Positions 1 to 6,519 of a stretch of DNA of 13,230 nucleotides are shown in pieces. The translations under genes and the position numbers were made by a program. The notes under the pieces are model-generated. The model did not search any database. It saw nothing but the letters and a program-made list of their open reading frames with translations, and was not told the origin of the DNA. The stretch is taken from positions 1 through 13,230 of the forward strand of contig RFOZ01000041.1 of the NCBI GenBank assembly GCA_009926405.1, in the 5' to 3' direction. Position 1 is the stretch's first letter. Each line of letters begins with the position of its first letter. The DNA is from Cytophagia bacterium (GTDB taxonomy: Bacteria > Bacteroidota > Bacteroidia > UBA7662).

Positions 1-948
1 GAAAGCATGGGTGTCCAGCTCAAAACCGAGGCGGACGGGCGCATGTTCCCGCAAACCAATCGATCGGAGACCGTTGCGCGCTGCCTCCTCTCCGAGGCGG
101 AGAGGCTTGGGGTGGCCATCCAATTGAACACCCACTACACCAGCGTACAGGTGGTGGACCAAGGCTTTGTTCTCCAAAGTGCCCAGGGCAGCGCCCATTG
201 CAAACATTTACTCGTTTCTACCGGTGGCCACCCCAAGGCCGAGGCGTACGCCTGGCTGGCAGCGCTCGGCCATCGCATCGTCCCTCCGGTTCCTTCCTTG
301 TTCACTTTTAACTTGCCCGCCCATCCCATCACGGAGTTGATGGGTGTTTCGGTGACGGATGCTAGGGTTCGTTTGCCTCAATTCAAAAAAGTGACCCAGG
401 GTCCCGTTCTCATCACCCACTGGGGCCTTAGCGGTCCGGCGGTTTTGCGGCTATCGGCCTTGGCGGCCCGGGATCTGCAGGCCTGTGGTTACCTCTACGA
501 TGTCGAGATTCATTGGTTACCGGCCTACCACGAAGATCAGATTCGTCATCTGTTGTTGCAACACCAGAAGGAAAAACCACAGGCCTTGGCTCTTGGATCC
601 TGGCCTTTTGACCTCCCGTCTCGTTTGGTTCGCTACCTGGGTATCAGGGCAGGGCTGGACCCCGACAAAGTCTGGGCGGATATCCGGCTCAAAGATTTGA
701 ACCGCTTAGCTGCGCTATTGTCCAACGATACCTACCAAGCCCAAGGCAAAACCACCTTCAAAGAGGAATTCGTCACCGCCGGTGGGGTGCATCTGGGCGA
801 TGTGAACCTTAGCGATATGCAGAGCCGCAAGGTACCGGGATTGTTTTTTGCGGGCGAGGTTTTGGATATCGACGGGGTAACGGGCGGGTTTAATTTTCAA
901 GCCGCCTGGAGCACGGGCTGGATTGCCGCCCAGGGGATGGCGGGGTAG
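1..948 (+). CDS. BaiN/YhiN-family FAD-dependent oxidoreductase (HI0933-like), 5'-truncated by window
   Basis: The reading frame is open from base 1, so the ATG at 7 is internal and the N-terminus lies outside the window. About 315 residues are present; family members are usually near 400, so the missing part should include the N-terminal GxGxxG dinucleotide-binding loop. Family signatures seen are GVQLKTEADGRMFP near the start, LLVSTGG (the strand returning to the FAD domain), THWGLSGPAVLRLSA in the middle, and the C-terminal FAD-contacting block PGLFFAGEVLDIDGVTGGFN followed by QAAWSTGWIA. The family is a cytosolic flavoprotein group (HI0933/TIGR00275). BaiN is assigned a bile-acid-type enoate reduction in some gut bacteria, but the physiological substrate is generally unknown and cannot be read here. 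The next gene is convergent, 105 bp away. Family call is firm; substrate unknown. Confidence 0.9.
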   Translation, partial: ESMGVQLKTEADGRMFPQTNRSETVARCLLSEAERLGVAIQLNTHYTSVQVVDQGFVLQSAQGSAHCKHLLVSTGGHPKAEAYAWLAALGHRIVPPVPSLFTFNLPAHPITELMGVSVTDARVRLPQFKKVTQGPVLITHWGLSGPAVLRLSALAARDLQACGYLYDVEIHWLPAYHEDQIRHLLLQHQKEKPQALALGSWPFDLPSRLVRYLGIRAGLDPDKVWADIRLKDLNRLAALLSNDTYQAQGKTTFKEEFVTAGGVHLGDVNLSDMQSRKVPGLFFAGEVLDIDGVTGGFNFQAAWSTGWIAAQGMAG

Positions 949-1053
949 GATCCGGGGTGTTGAATCAGGAGTGATCCTTTTATGATCCACAAGACCATAA
1001 TATGCGCAACGAAATTAAGTATAATCCCTAGATATTTTTGGGGTGCTTACAAT

Positions 1054-2616
1054 TTATTTAAAAAAAATGGATTGATACTCAGCCTCTATTTGTTCAACCT
1101 CTTTTTGTGAGAGCTCGCTGAATTCTTTTTCTTTGGCCCTTTTAGATAACACTCCTTGATTTTGATCCAGGAATCTTACGAGTACTGAAACCAGTTTATC
1201 CGGCATTTCGAATTCCTCATCCATGTAGTTTTTAAACGCATCATAATTTGCTATGTAATTGATTTCATGCGGAATAATATTCTCGATGGTGTCCTTAACG
1301 CAGTCAAATAAGAACTCAGCATGCTTGGTGGCGTCAAAGAATCGGTAATAATCCTTCGTTTGATTGATTACCTGTACATTGTGGTTCGGTGTTTCATTCC
1401 AGGCTATGAAATCTAACAGAGGCTTCGAATAGTATTCCAAAACCAATCTGTAGTCATTGATGTGGTCTAATATGGAAGACGATACTGGAAAGATGATCCC
1501 CTGGTCCGAAAACTTCTTTTTTGCAAGGATATGATGGATGAGGTAACGATGAATCCTTCCATTACCGTCTTCAAAGGGATGGATAAAAACAAATCCAAAG
1601 GCAATCACAGCAGCAGCAAGAACAGCATTAAAATCATCCTTAATCAGGATTTGATTGGCTTCAATCAAGCCCGTAATCAATTCCTTTATGTCCTCATGTT
1701 TGGCAGAAATATGTACAGGAATAGGTTCTCCTGAATTTCGATCATGCTCGCCTACAAATCCACCTTGCGTTCTGAAACCCATTTTGATAAATCGGCTATT
1801 CTCAATAACCAATTGTTGCAATCGAATTAACTCTTCTTCTGTCAATTCATTCACTCCAGCTTGACCTATAGCAAAACCCCATCTTGCAGCTCGCTTACTT
1901 TTTGGGCTTTCACCTTCAATGGTAAAAGAAGCCTTTGAATCTTTGAGCAGCAAAAATGCAGAGGCACGCTGAATGAGATCTTTTCTTATGCCATTGATTT
2001 GCCTTCTATTGATATCAGCGTAGTCACTTGATAAATGATTCTCTAAATTCTTTGTTTTCGAAATGAGTGCACAAAATTGATGGGTGCCCGGCAAGTTATT
2101 AATCACTAAATGTCGCGAAGATTTAATACCCTTTACAGCAAACTGTAATTTTTCATCAATTACGGGGACATAGCTTTTCTTGGTGATATTGCTTTTGCCT
2201 TTAATTTGTTGACCTGATACCCATTCCAGCAAAAACCATATTCTTCTTGAATACTTTCCCAAAGGCTCGATGTTCACCAATTCGAAAATTTCCTTATTAC
2301 TTAGGATTTCGTTCAACTTTGCAAACACCAAAAGATTCACCCCTTCATATTTAAGCGCAAATACTAAATGATTATAGAGTGCTACAATTTTTGAATTTTT
2401 CTTGCTGTCTTCCGGCAGGTATTTAAATGGAAAAACTTTCCATGTTTCTGTTTCAAGCCTCTGGTTCTTCTCTGAAACCATGGCTTTCATAGAGGGGTAT
2501 GGAATTTGTAATTTCAGTTTTTCAATGATCGCAACATATCCTACTACCCATCCTTGATAGGGTTTTACTTCCATATGAATGATGGGCGCATTGTTTGAAA
2601 AATGGGCGCTATTCAT
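1054..2616 (-). CDS. Fic-domain protein AMP-transferase (adenylyltransferase), class II self-inhibited
   Basis: A 520-residue protein. The Fic active-site loop HPFEDGNGRIHR is at residues 346-357, with catalytic His346, Asp/Glu metal ligand region 349-350 and the GNGR phosphate-binding loop all intact. A complete inhibitory-helix motif (S/T)xxxE(G/N) is seen at 230-235 (SFTIEG), N-terminal to the Fic core; in the family, its Glu blocks ATP gamma-phosphate placement, so class II proteins regulate themselves without a separate antitoxin. The N-terminal 200 residues contain YSRRIWFLLEW and precede the Fic core. The C-terminus (about 470-520) resembles the short helical tail of Bacteroidota Fic proteins. 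By family, it would AMPylate a protein Ser/Thr/Tyr; the target is unknown. No toxin or antitoxin partner is adjacent. The gene is clearly more AT-rich than its neighbours, which suggests acquisition. The start is uncertain: ATG at 2616 gives 520 residues, ATG at 2574 gives 506 and leaves the repeat array wholly upstream. Confidence 0.93.
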   Translation of the reverse strand: MNSAHFSNNAPIIHMEVKPYQGWVVGYVAIIEKLKLQIPYPSMKAMVSEKNQRLETETWKVFPFKYLPEDSKKNSKIVALYNHLVFALKYEGVNLLVFAKLNEILSNKEIFELVNIEPLGKYSRRIWFLLEWVSGQQIKGKSNITKKSYVPVIDEKLQFAVKGIKSSRHLVINNLPGTHQFCALISKTKNLENHLSSDYADINRRQINGIRKDLIQRASAFLLLKDSKASFTIEGESPKSKRAARWGFAIGQAGVNELTEEELIRLQQLVIENSRFIKMGFRTQGGFVGEHDRNSGEPIPVHISAKHEDIKELITGLIEANQILIKDDFNAVLAAAVIAFGFVFIHPFEDGNGRIHRYLIHHILAKKKFSDQGIIFPVSSSILDHINDYRLVLEYYSKPLLDFIAWNETPNHNVQVINQTKDYYRFFDATKHAEFLFDCVKDTIENIIPHEINYIANYDAFKNYMDEEFEMPDKLVSVLVRFLDQNQGVLSKRAKEKEFSELSQKEVEQIEAEYQSIFFK

Positions 2617-2682
2617 TATTTATTGTGATTTATAGGCGCAAGATACGTGAATTTTAGGGGCAAAGCAAGATATTTAGGCGCA
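2571..2682 (-). promoter_or_regulatory. Five-copy TGCGCCYA direct-repeat array over the fic promoter and start
   Basis: Read on the fic strand, TGCGCCTA occurs at 2682-2675, TGCCCCTA at 2662-2655, TGCGCCTA at 2640-2633, AGCGCCCA at 2610-2603 and TGCGCCCA at 2590-2583. Steps between copies are 20, 22, 30 and 20 bp, about two or three helical turns, so all copies would face the same side of the DNA. The AT-rich segments between them are also alike (AAATATCTTGC, AAAATTCACGTATCT). TATCTTGC appears twice (2672-2665 and 2645-2638) and is one base from the Bacteroidota -7 box TAnnTTTG, so a promoter may lie inside the array. The last two copies fall inside the first codons if ATG 2616 is used. An operator for a repressor, perhaps the Fic protein itself, is inference. 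Confidence 0.5.
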
Positions 2683-2841
2683 TTTGAATTGCTGGTTTAT
2701 TAGTTCTACTTTGAAATGCCCACAGGTTCATTCTAATCAGTCCGAAATTTGGGGAGGGTTAAAGCAGACCAAACCCGCGCCGGAACGGCGTTCCAAGCTT
2801 TTTGATTTTTTGGAATTCGCCTAAGCAAGCTTGGCGCTTCC

Positions 2842-2869
2842 TCAAATCAAAAAGCCCCCTTACGGGGGC
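2842..2869 (-). terminator. Intrinsic terminator of repeat unit A, leftward
   Basis: On the minus strand a 6-bp stem GCCCCC/GGGGGC with loop GTAA is followed at once by TTTTTGATTT. It lies between the tRNA and fic, and would stop leftward read-through toward fic. Its T-tract can also pair with the far arm of the 12-bp stem in the same unit. Confidence 0.6.
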
Positions 2870-3020
2870 ACGGTTTTGGTTGGCGGAGAGAGAGGGATTG
2901 TCCTCGCTTCGCTCGGACATCCCCAGGGGGGAGGTCCTAGCATTTACAGCCCATGCCGGAACTTCGTTCCTTGCATTTTTTATTTTTGGAATTCGCTCAG
3001 GCAAGCCTGGCTCATCCCCA

Positions 3021-3047
3021 AATAAAAAATGCCCCCGTTGGGGGCAT
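3021..3047 (-). terminator. Intrinsic terminator downstream of tRNA-Ser, leftward
   Basis: On the minus strand an 8-bp stem ATGCCCCC/GGGGGCAT with a 3-nt loop runs directly into TTTTTTATTT. It starts 13 nt after the discriminator base of the tRNA-Ser, the expected place for that gene's terminator. It corresponds in position to the terminator of the neighbouring repeat unit. Confidence 0.75.
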
Positions 3048-3059
3048 GGGCTTGGGATG

Positions 3060-3144
3060 CGGAGAGAGAGGGATTCGAACCCCCGGACCTGTTACAGTCA
3101 ACGGTTTTCAAGACCGCCGCAATCGACCACTCTGCCATCGAATG
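3060..3144 (-). tRNA. tRNA-Ser(UGA), 5' acceptor strand disrupted; possibly a pseudo-tRNA
   Basis: Read on the minus strand, the D arm (GCA...TGC), anticodon arm (GCGGT, loop CTTGAAA, ACCGT; anticodon TGA), long class II variable arm (GACTG TAA CAGGTC) and T arm (GGGGG, TTCGAAT, CCCTC) are complete. The 3' acceptor strand is TCTCTCC with discriminator G at 3060; CCA is not encoded. The 5' acceptor strand should therefore read GGAGAGA, but the seven bases before T8 are CATTCGA. Only positions 6-67 and 7-66 pair, so five of seven acceptor pairs are lost. The breakpoint is near 3140. The molecule is clearly tRNA-Ser by its body and long variable arm. Whether it is functional is doubtful; a tail-swapped pseudogene or an assembly join are alternatives. 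Confidence 0.8.
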
Positions 3145-3213
3145 TACACCCAAAAGGGCTTTGAAAGGCTATCAATCCGCTTTTGGATGGAATGCGGGAA
3201 GGAATACGACCCG

Positions 3214-3259
3214 AAAAAGGGCTGGAATCGGGTCTTGCCAATGGGGTGGATTCCAGCCC
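3214..3259 (-). terminator. Leftward terminator-like hairpin beyond the MATE gene
   Basis: GGGCTGGAATC (3219-3229) and GATTCCAGCCC (3249-3259) form a perfect 11-bp inverted repeat with a 19-nt loop. On the minus strand the stem is followed by TTTTTC. It lies about 160 bp past the MATE stop codon and is oriented to end that transcript before the tRNA. A second short stem, GACCCG (3208-3213) with CGGGTC (3229-3234), would compete with it. Confidence 0.55.
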
Positions 3260-3339
3260 GGCTAGGGCCCCACCATTTCAATTAGAGGCATGTTATCCAA
3301 TCGGATTGTGGGGGACCCCGGAAGGATGGACGAAGGTTT

Positions 3340-3423
3340 GCACGGGTCATTCCAAGGCAAGCGCGGATTGCTCCGTGGTAGGCGCGGATTGCTCCGTTGT
3401 AAGCACGGAACGATTTGCGGATT
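3340..3423. repeat. Four tandem degenerate 21-bp repeats after the MATE gene
   Basis: Copies begin at 3340, 3361, 3382 and 3403, each with GCRCGG. The middle two share GCGCGGATTGCTCCGT and are nearly identical over 21 bp; the outer two are diverged, both starting GCACGG. The last copy reaches the MATE stop codon. The 21-bp period keeps reading frames open on both strands, giving seven-residue peptide repeats that have no gene-like context. Function unknown; operator, repeat expansion or remnant coding tail are all possible. Confidence 0.5.
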
Positions 3424-4864
3424 ACCCTGCCTGTTGCCCGGCGCTCTGTCCTGAGTGGGGCCTGGTGAGGTGGAAGAAGCGTAGGAGGAGGAAGATGGCG
3501 GAAAGGAGCAGACCGCCGGCCAGGGCCAGCCACATGCCGTAAAGCCCGTAGGAGCTGCGCAGAACCAAATAGGTCCCCAGGGGAAGGGCCACCACCCAAT
3601 ACGCGATCAAAACCAGCAGGGTGGGAACGCGTTTGTCCTCCATACCGCGCAAGAGGCCGACCCCCAAGGCCTGAAGACCGTCCACCAACTGAAAAGCCGC
3701 GGCGATGAGGAGCAGAATCGAGGCCGAACGAAGGACCACCGGATCGCTAAGGTAAAAAGCAGGTAATTCCCGGTTCCAGATCACAAAGGCCAGGGCACAG
3801 AGGCTCATCAAGACGATCGTCATGGCCATGGCAACCCACCCAATGCGTCGGGCCAGGGACAGGTCACCCAAACCCCTGGCGTAGCCAATGCGGATGGAAG
3901 CCGAAGCCGAAAGACCCACCGCCACCATAAAACTCATCGAAGCGATGTTGATGGCCACCTGATGGGCGGCCAAAGCCTGGGCCCCCAGCCAACCAATCAC
4001 CACGGCGGCTCCGGCAAAGGCGGAGGTTTCAAAGATGTACTGGAAGGCAGAACTCAACCCCAGGATTAACATTCGTAACAACGGCTGAATTCGAACATGG
4101 CGAAGCCCAAAACGATGGGTCCAGTAAGGTCGAAGGTCCTTATGGACTAGGACATAAGCCATCATCGCCAAGGCCATCACCCAGCGGGCGATCACAGTCG
4201 CCCATGCAGCGCCTTCAACCCCCATGGCAGGAAATCCCCAGCGCCCAAAAATCAAAAGGCTGTTGAGGCCCGCATTGAGGGGGATGCTTAAAATGGCGAT
4301 CCACAAAGCCGGTTTCATCCATTCCAATCCTTCGATGAATTGTCGAAAGGCCTGAAAGACCATGATGGGCAAGAAGGAATAACTCAGGGAATAGAGGTAA
4401 ATGCGCATTTGGGCTTCGACCTCCGGACTTTGGTTCAGGACCGAAAGCCAAGGCAAAAAGCCCAAAAGCAAGAGCTGCATCAAAAATCCCGATAGGATGC
4501 AAACCCACCAACCGTGCAACAAAACACCTGCGCCTGCTTCGGTATCCCCGCGGCCTCTGGCATGAGCGCTCAGGGTGGATACGGCCAAGGATAAACCAAT
4601 CCCAAAGACCAACAGAACATTGAAAATGCCTACGGCCACCGAAACCCCGGCCAAAGGAACAGCACCCAAACGACCCACCATGATCGAGTCCACCACCGAC
4701 TGAGCCATATGGCTCATTTGTCCCAAAATAATGGGCCATGCCAAGACCCAATGGTCGTGGAGGAGGGTTCGGTTGGTCGGTTTCAAAGCCTTCAACGGGT
4801 TGGAGCGCGCCGAAGGTAGCGAAAATCCGGAATATTGAGGGGACTGACTTGCCAGCCTTGCCAA
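3422..4864 (-). CDS. MATE-family multidrug/cation antiporter
   Basis: A 480-residue polytopic inner-membrane protein with about twelve hydrophobic segments in two similar halves, as in NorM-type MATE transporters. The first helix region reads LAWPIILGQMSHMAQSVVDS and is followed by the conserved IMVGRLGAVPLAGV; the linker and second half contain QVAINIASMSFMVAVGLSAS, matching the QxxxN pattern of the family's C lobe. MATE proteins exchange organic cations or other toxic compounds for Na+ or H+; the substrate cannot be inferred. With the ATG at 4864 the gene overlaps the upstream lipoprotein gene by 73 bp and gains a long, unconserved-looking N-terminus. A TTG at 4795 overlaps the upstream stop codon as TTGA and would give 457 residues, closer to family length. 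The overlap argues for one leftward transcript with the lipoprotein gene. Family call firm; start uncertain. Confidence 0.93.
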   Translation of the reverse strand: MARLASQSPQYSGFSLPSARSNPLKALKPTNRTLLHDHWVLAWPIILGQMSHMAQSVVDSIMVGRLGAVPLAGVSVAVGIFNVLLVFGIGLSLAVSTLSAHARGRGDTEAGAGVLLHGWWVCILSGFLMQLLLLGFLPWLSVLNQSPEVEAQMRIYLYSLSYSFLPIMVFQAFRQFIEGLEWMKPALWIAILSIPLNAGLNSLLIFGRWGFPAMGVEGAAWATVIARWVMALAMMAYVLVHKDLRPYWTHRFGLRHVRIQPLLRMLILGLSSAFQYIFETSAFAGAAVVIGWLGAQALAAHQVAINIASMSFMVAVGLSASASIRIGYARGLGDLSLARRIGWVAMAMTIVLMSLCALAFVIWNRELPAFYLSDPVVLRSASILLLIAAAFQLVDGLQALGVGLLRGMEDKRVPTLLVLIAYWVVALPLGTYLVLRSSYGLYGMWLALAGGLLLSAIFLLLRFFHLTRPHSGQSAGQQAG

Positions 4865-6456
4865 TCATTTCCCAACAATTGCAGCATCATATCGTAATAC
4901 AAGACCAGGAACGGGTGATTCTGTTGGATGCGCAGATCCATTTGACGGTAGAGGGCGACCCTCTCTTTTTCATTGGTTGTTAGCAAAGAGCGTTGGTAGG
5001 CCTCATCAAAAATTGGATCCTGGTAGCAGGTATAATTGGGGCCGTTCGGTACACGGTTGGGACCGTAGGCCAGCGCCAAATAATTTTCGGCATCGGCGTA
5101 ATCGGCAATCCAACTGGCTCGAAAGAAGGATGCTTCCTGCCCGCTTAACATTTGACGCAGGGCTGGACCTTGGCTGAGTCGAATTTCCAATTGGACCCCG
5201 AGTGGAGCCCATAGGCTTTGGAGATACTGAGCGATATCGGCATACGAAGGATTGGTTTCCAGTACCAAACGCAAGGGATGGGAGCGGTTGTAGCCCGCTA
5301 GTCGTAGGAGTTCCAAAGCCTTGGCAGGTTGGTACGGATTGGAACCTGGGAGGTCCAAGGCCGAAGAGTCAAAACCGGGCAGACCCGGTGGTAGCAGACC
5401 CCCGTGTCCCGGATAGCCCAGGCCACGTCGGAGGGAGCGGACCAAGGTCACCCGATCGGTGGCATGGTGCAGGGCCTGCCTCACGAGGGGGTTCAACAGG
5501 GCTTTGTTGCAACCGGATGCGGTTGAGTCCAACAAAAAACCCAGGTATTCGGTGTTAAAGTACGGTCCCCGTACGATTTGAAATTTTTGAGAAAATTCAG
5601 AACGTAACCGGAGCTGTTCATCAAAAAACCGTCGTTGAAAAGCGGGTTCCCATCCCCATAACAAATCTATTTTGCCCTGCATAAAGGCCATGGCGGCCGT
5701 GCTTTTGTCCGTCCATTGATGAATTTGCACCGCCGTCAAATAGGGGAGCCTCCGCCCGCTGGTATCAAACTCAAAGTAAAAAGGATGTCTTCTCAGGACA
5801 CAACCCTCGCCTTCCAACCAGGTTTGGAGGGCAAAAGGACCGGTTCCGACCGGATGCGAGCGAAGATCCCGGCCGTAAAGGGCTGTTGCCTCGGGAGCCA
5901 CCACCGAACAATAACCCATGCTCAACAAACCCAAAAGGGGAGGGAAGGGTTGCCTCAAATGGATTTCGAGGGTGAGGGCATCCACCTTCTTGAAGCCACC
6001 ACCGGGCGCCAATTTATCCCGAAAAATCCAAGCTCCCGGCGAGGCTGTGGACGGATCCTGAAGGCGTTCCAGGGAATGAAGCACATCGTCGGAACGAAGG
6101 GCCCGGGTACCCGAAGGACCAAAACAAGGATCGCGGTGGAAATAAACCGAATCCCGTAGGTAGAAACGATAAACCAAGCCACCGTTCAGGATTTCCCAGC
6201 GATGGGCCAGGGAAGGGACGGGGTTTTGGTCCGGCCCGAGCTCAACCAAGCGATTAAAGAGCAATCGTGCGGTCCAGTTACCGGCCTGATCGCGGGCCAT
6301 GGCCGGGTCCAGGCTTCGCAACGGGGTTTCTTGGTTGTAATGAAAGACCTCCCCGGACTTGGAGTCCGACGGCTGCCTGCAGGCGGTCAAAACAAGGCCG
6401 CATAGCAGGAGGTACAGCCACAGGGCAGGAATCGTCGGTGTATCTTTGGGGTTCAA
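4792..6456 (-). CDS. Family 5 ABC-type solute-binding lipoprotein (DppA/OppA-like), orphan
   Basis: A 554-residue protein with a lipoprotein signal peptide: hydrophobic stretch ALWLYLLLCGLVLTAC, lipobox LTAC with Cys26 as the lipidated residue, so membrane-anchored and outside the cytoplasm. Family 5 features are LRSLDPAMARDQ (47-58), VPSLAHRWEI (80-89), the signature HPVGTGPF (201-208), the ligand-binding lobe VRQALHHATDR, and C-terminal CYQDPIFDEAYQ. Length is normal for the family, whose members bind peptides, nickel, sugars or other small solutes for an ABC importer. No permease or ATPase genes are adjacent, so it is either an orphan binding protein or works with a distant transporter. 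It precedes and overlaps the MATE gene. It starts 63 bp from the divergent parA. Ligand unknown. Confidence 0.9.
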   Translation of the reverse strand: MNPKDTPTIPALWLYLLLCGLVLTACRQPSDSKSGEVFHYNQETPLRSLDPAMARDQAGNWTARLLFNRLVELGPDQNPVPSLAHRWEILNGGLVYRFYLRDSVYFHRDPCFGPSGTRALRSDDVLHSLERLQDPSTASPGAWIFRDKLAPGGGFKKVDALTLEIHLRQPFPPLLGLLSMGYCSVVAPEATALYGRDLRSHPVGTGPFALQTWLEGEGCVLRRHPFYFEFDTSGRRLPYLTAVQIHQWTDKSTAAMAFMQGKIDLLWGWEPAFQRRFFDEQLRLRSEFSQKFQIVRGPYFNTEYLGFLLDSTASGCNKALLNPLVRQALHHATDRVTLVRSLRRGLGYPGHGGLLPPGLPGFDSSALDLPGSNPYQPAKALELLRLAGYNRSHPLRLVLETNPSYADIAQYLQSLWAPLGVQLEIRLSQGPALRQMLSGQEASFFRASWIADYADAENYLALAYGPNRVPNGPNYTCYQDPIFDEAYQRSLLTTNEKERVALYRQMDLRIQQNHPFLVLYYDMMLQLLGNDWQGWQVSPLNIPDFRYLRRAPTR

Positions 6457-6474
6457 GCTTCAAAAATACATTGC
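6445..6474 (+). promoter_or_regulatory. Candidate parA promoter, Bacteroidota type
   Basis: TTTG at 6445-6448 and TACATTGC at 6467-6474 are separated by 18 bp, close to the Bacteroidota pattern TTTG-N19-TAnnTTTG, with one mismatch in the -7 box. This would start transcription about 40 bp before the parA ATG. The -33 box lies inside the start of the divergent lipoprotein gene. Motif match only. Confidence 0.35.
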
Positions 6475-6519
6475 GGGTTCCACCTCCATTCCCATTCGAC
6501 GTTCTCAAGCCAAACCTCC

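Larger units (their letters stand above)
2752..3103. repeat. Two tandem copies of a structured 176-bp tRNA-end/terminator unit
   Basis: Unit A (about 2752-2927) and unit B (about 2928-3103) match at a constant offset of 176 bp: GGAACnnnGTTCC hairpins at 2782 and 2958, GGAATTCGC at 2812 and 2988, and a 17-bp identical segment at 2883-2899 and 3059-3075. Stems change together between copies. AAGC/GCTT (2823-2832) becomes AGGC/GCCT (2999-3008). A 12-bp stem 2797-2808/2844-2855 corresponds to a 13-bp stem 2973-2985/3020-3032 of different sequence. Each unit ends in a G/C hairpin (2854-2869; 3029-3047) and the 17-bp segment, which corresponds to the last 15 nt of the tRNA-Ser, its discriminator base and one flanking base. 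In unit B the match runs on into the tRNA; in unit A the tRNA body is absent and replaced by a GTCC...GGAC hairpin (2900-2918). Edges are approximate. Confidence 0.75.

Noticed and set aside
1020..1045. AATCCCT near the left edge of the AT-rich island as a possible second attachment site
   Set aside because: Only seven bases match the tRNA 3' end, which is expected by chance.
2641..2662. TACGTGAA resembling half of a parS site
   Set aside because: The palindromic TGTTTCACGTGAAACA core is not present, and the segment is explained by the fic repeat array. No other parS-like site was seen.
2752..3103. CRISPR array
   Set aside because: There are only two long, self-complementary units of 176 bp with no short repeat-spacer pattern and no cas genes.
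2802..3285. Several overlapping plus-strand open frames with peptides such as GERGIRTPGPVTVNGF and EREGFEPPDLLQSTVFKTA
   Set aside because: They are antisense translations of the tRNA-Ser and the structured repeats, a well-known false-gene pattern.
3183..3599. Open frames on both strands with seven-residue repeats (ADCSVVG; RAYNGAI)
   Set aside because: The repeats follow from the 21-bp period, the frames overlap the MATE gene end and terminator, and no domain is seen.
5202..6159. Plus-strand open frames of 118 and 147 codons
   Set aside because: They lie wholly inside the solute-binding lipoprotein gene on the other strand and show no domain signature.
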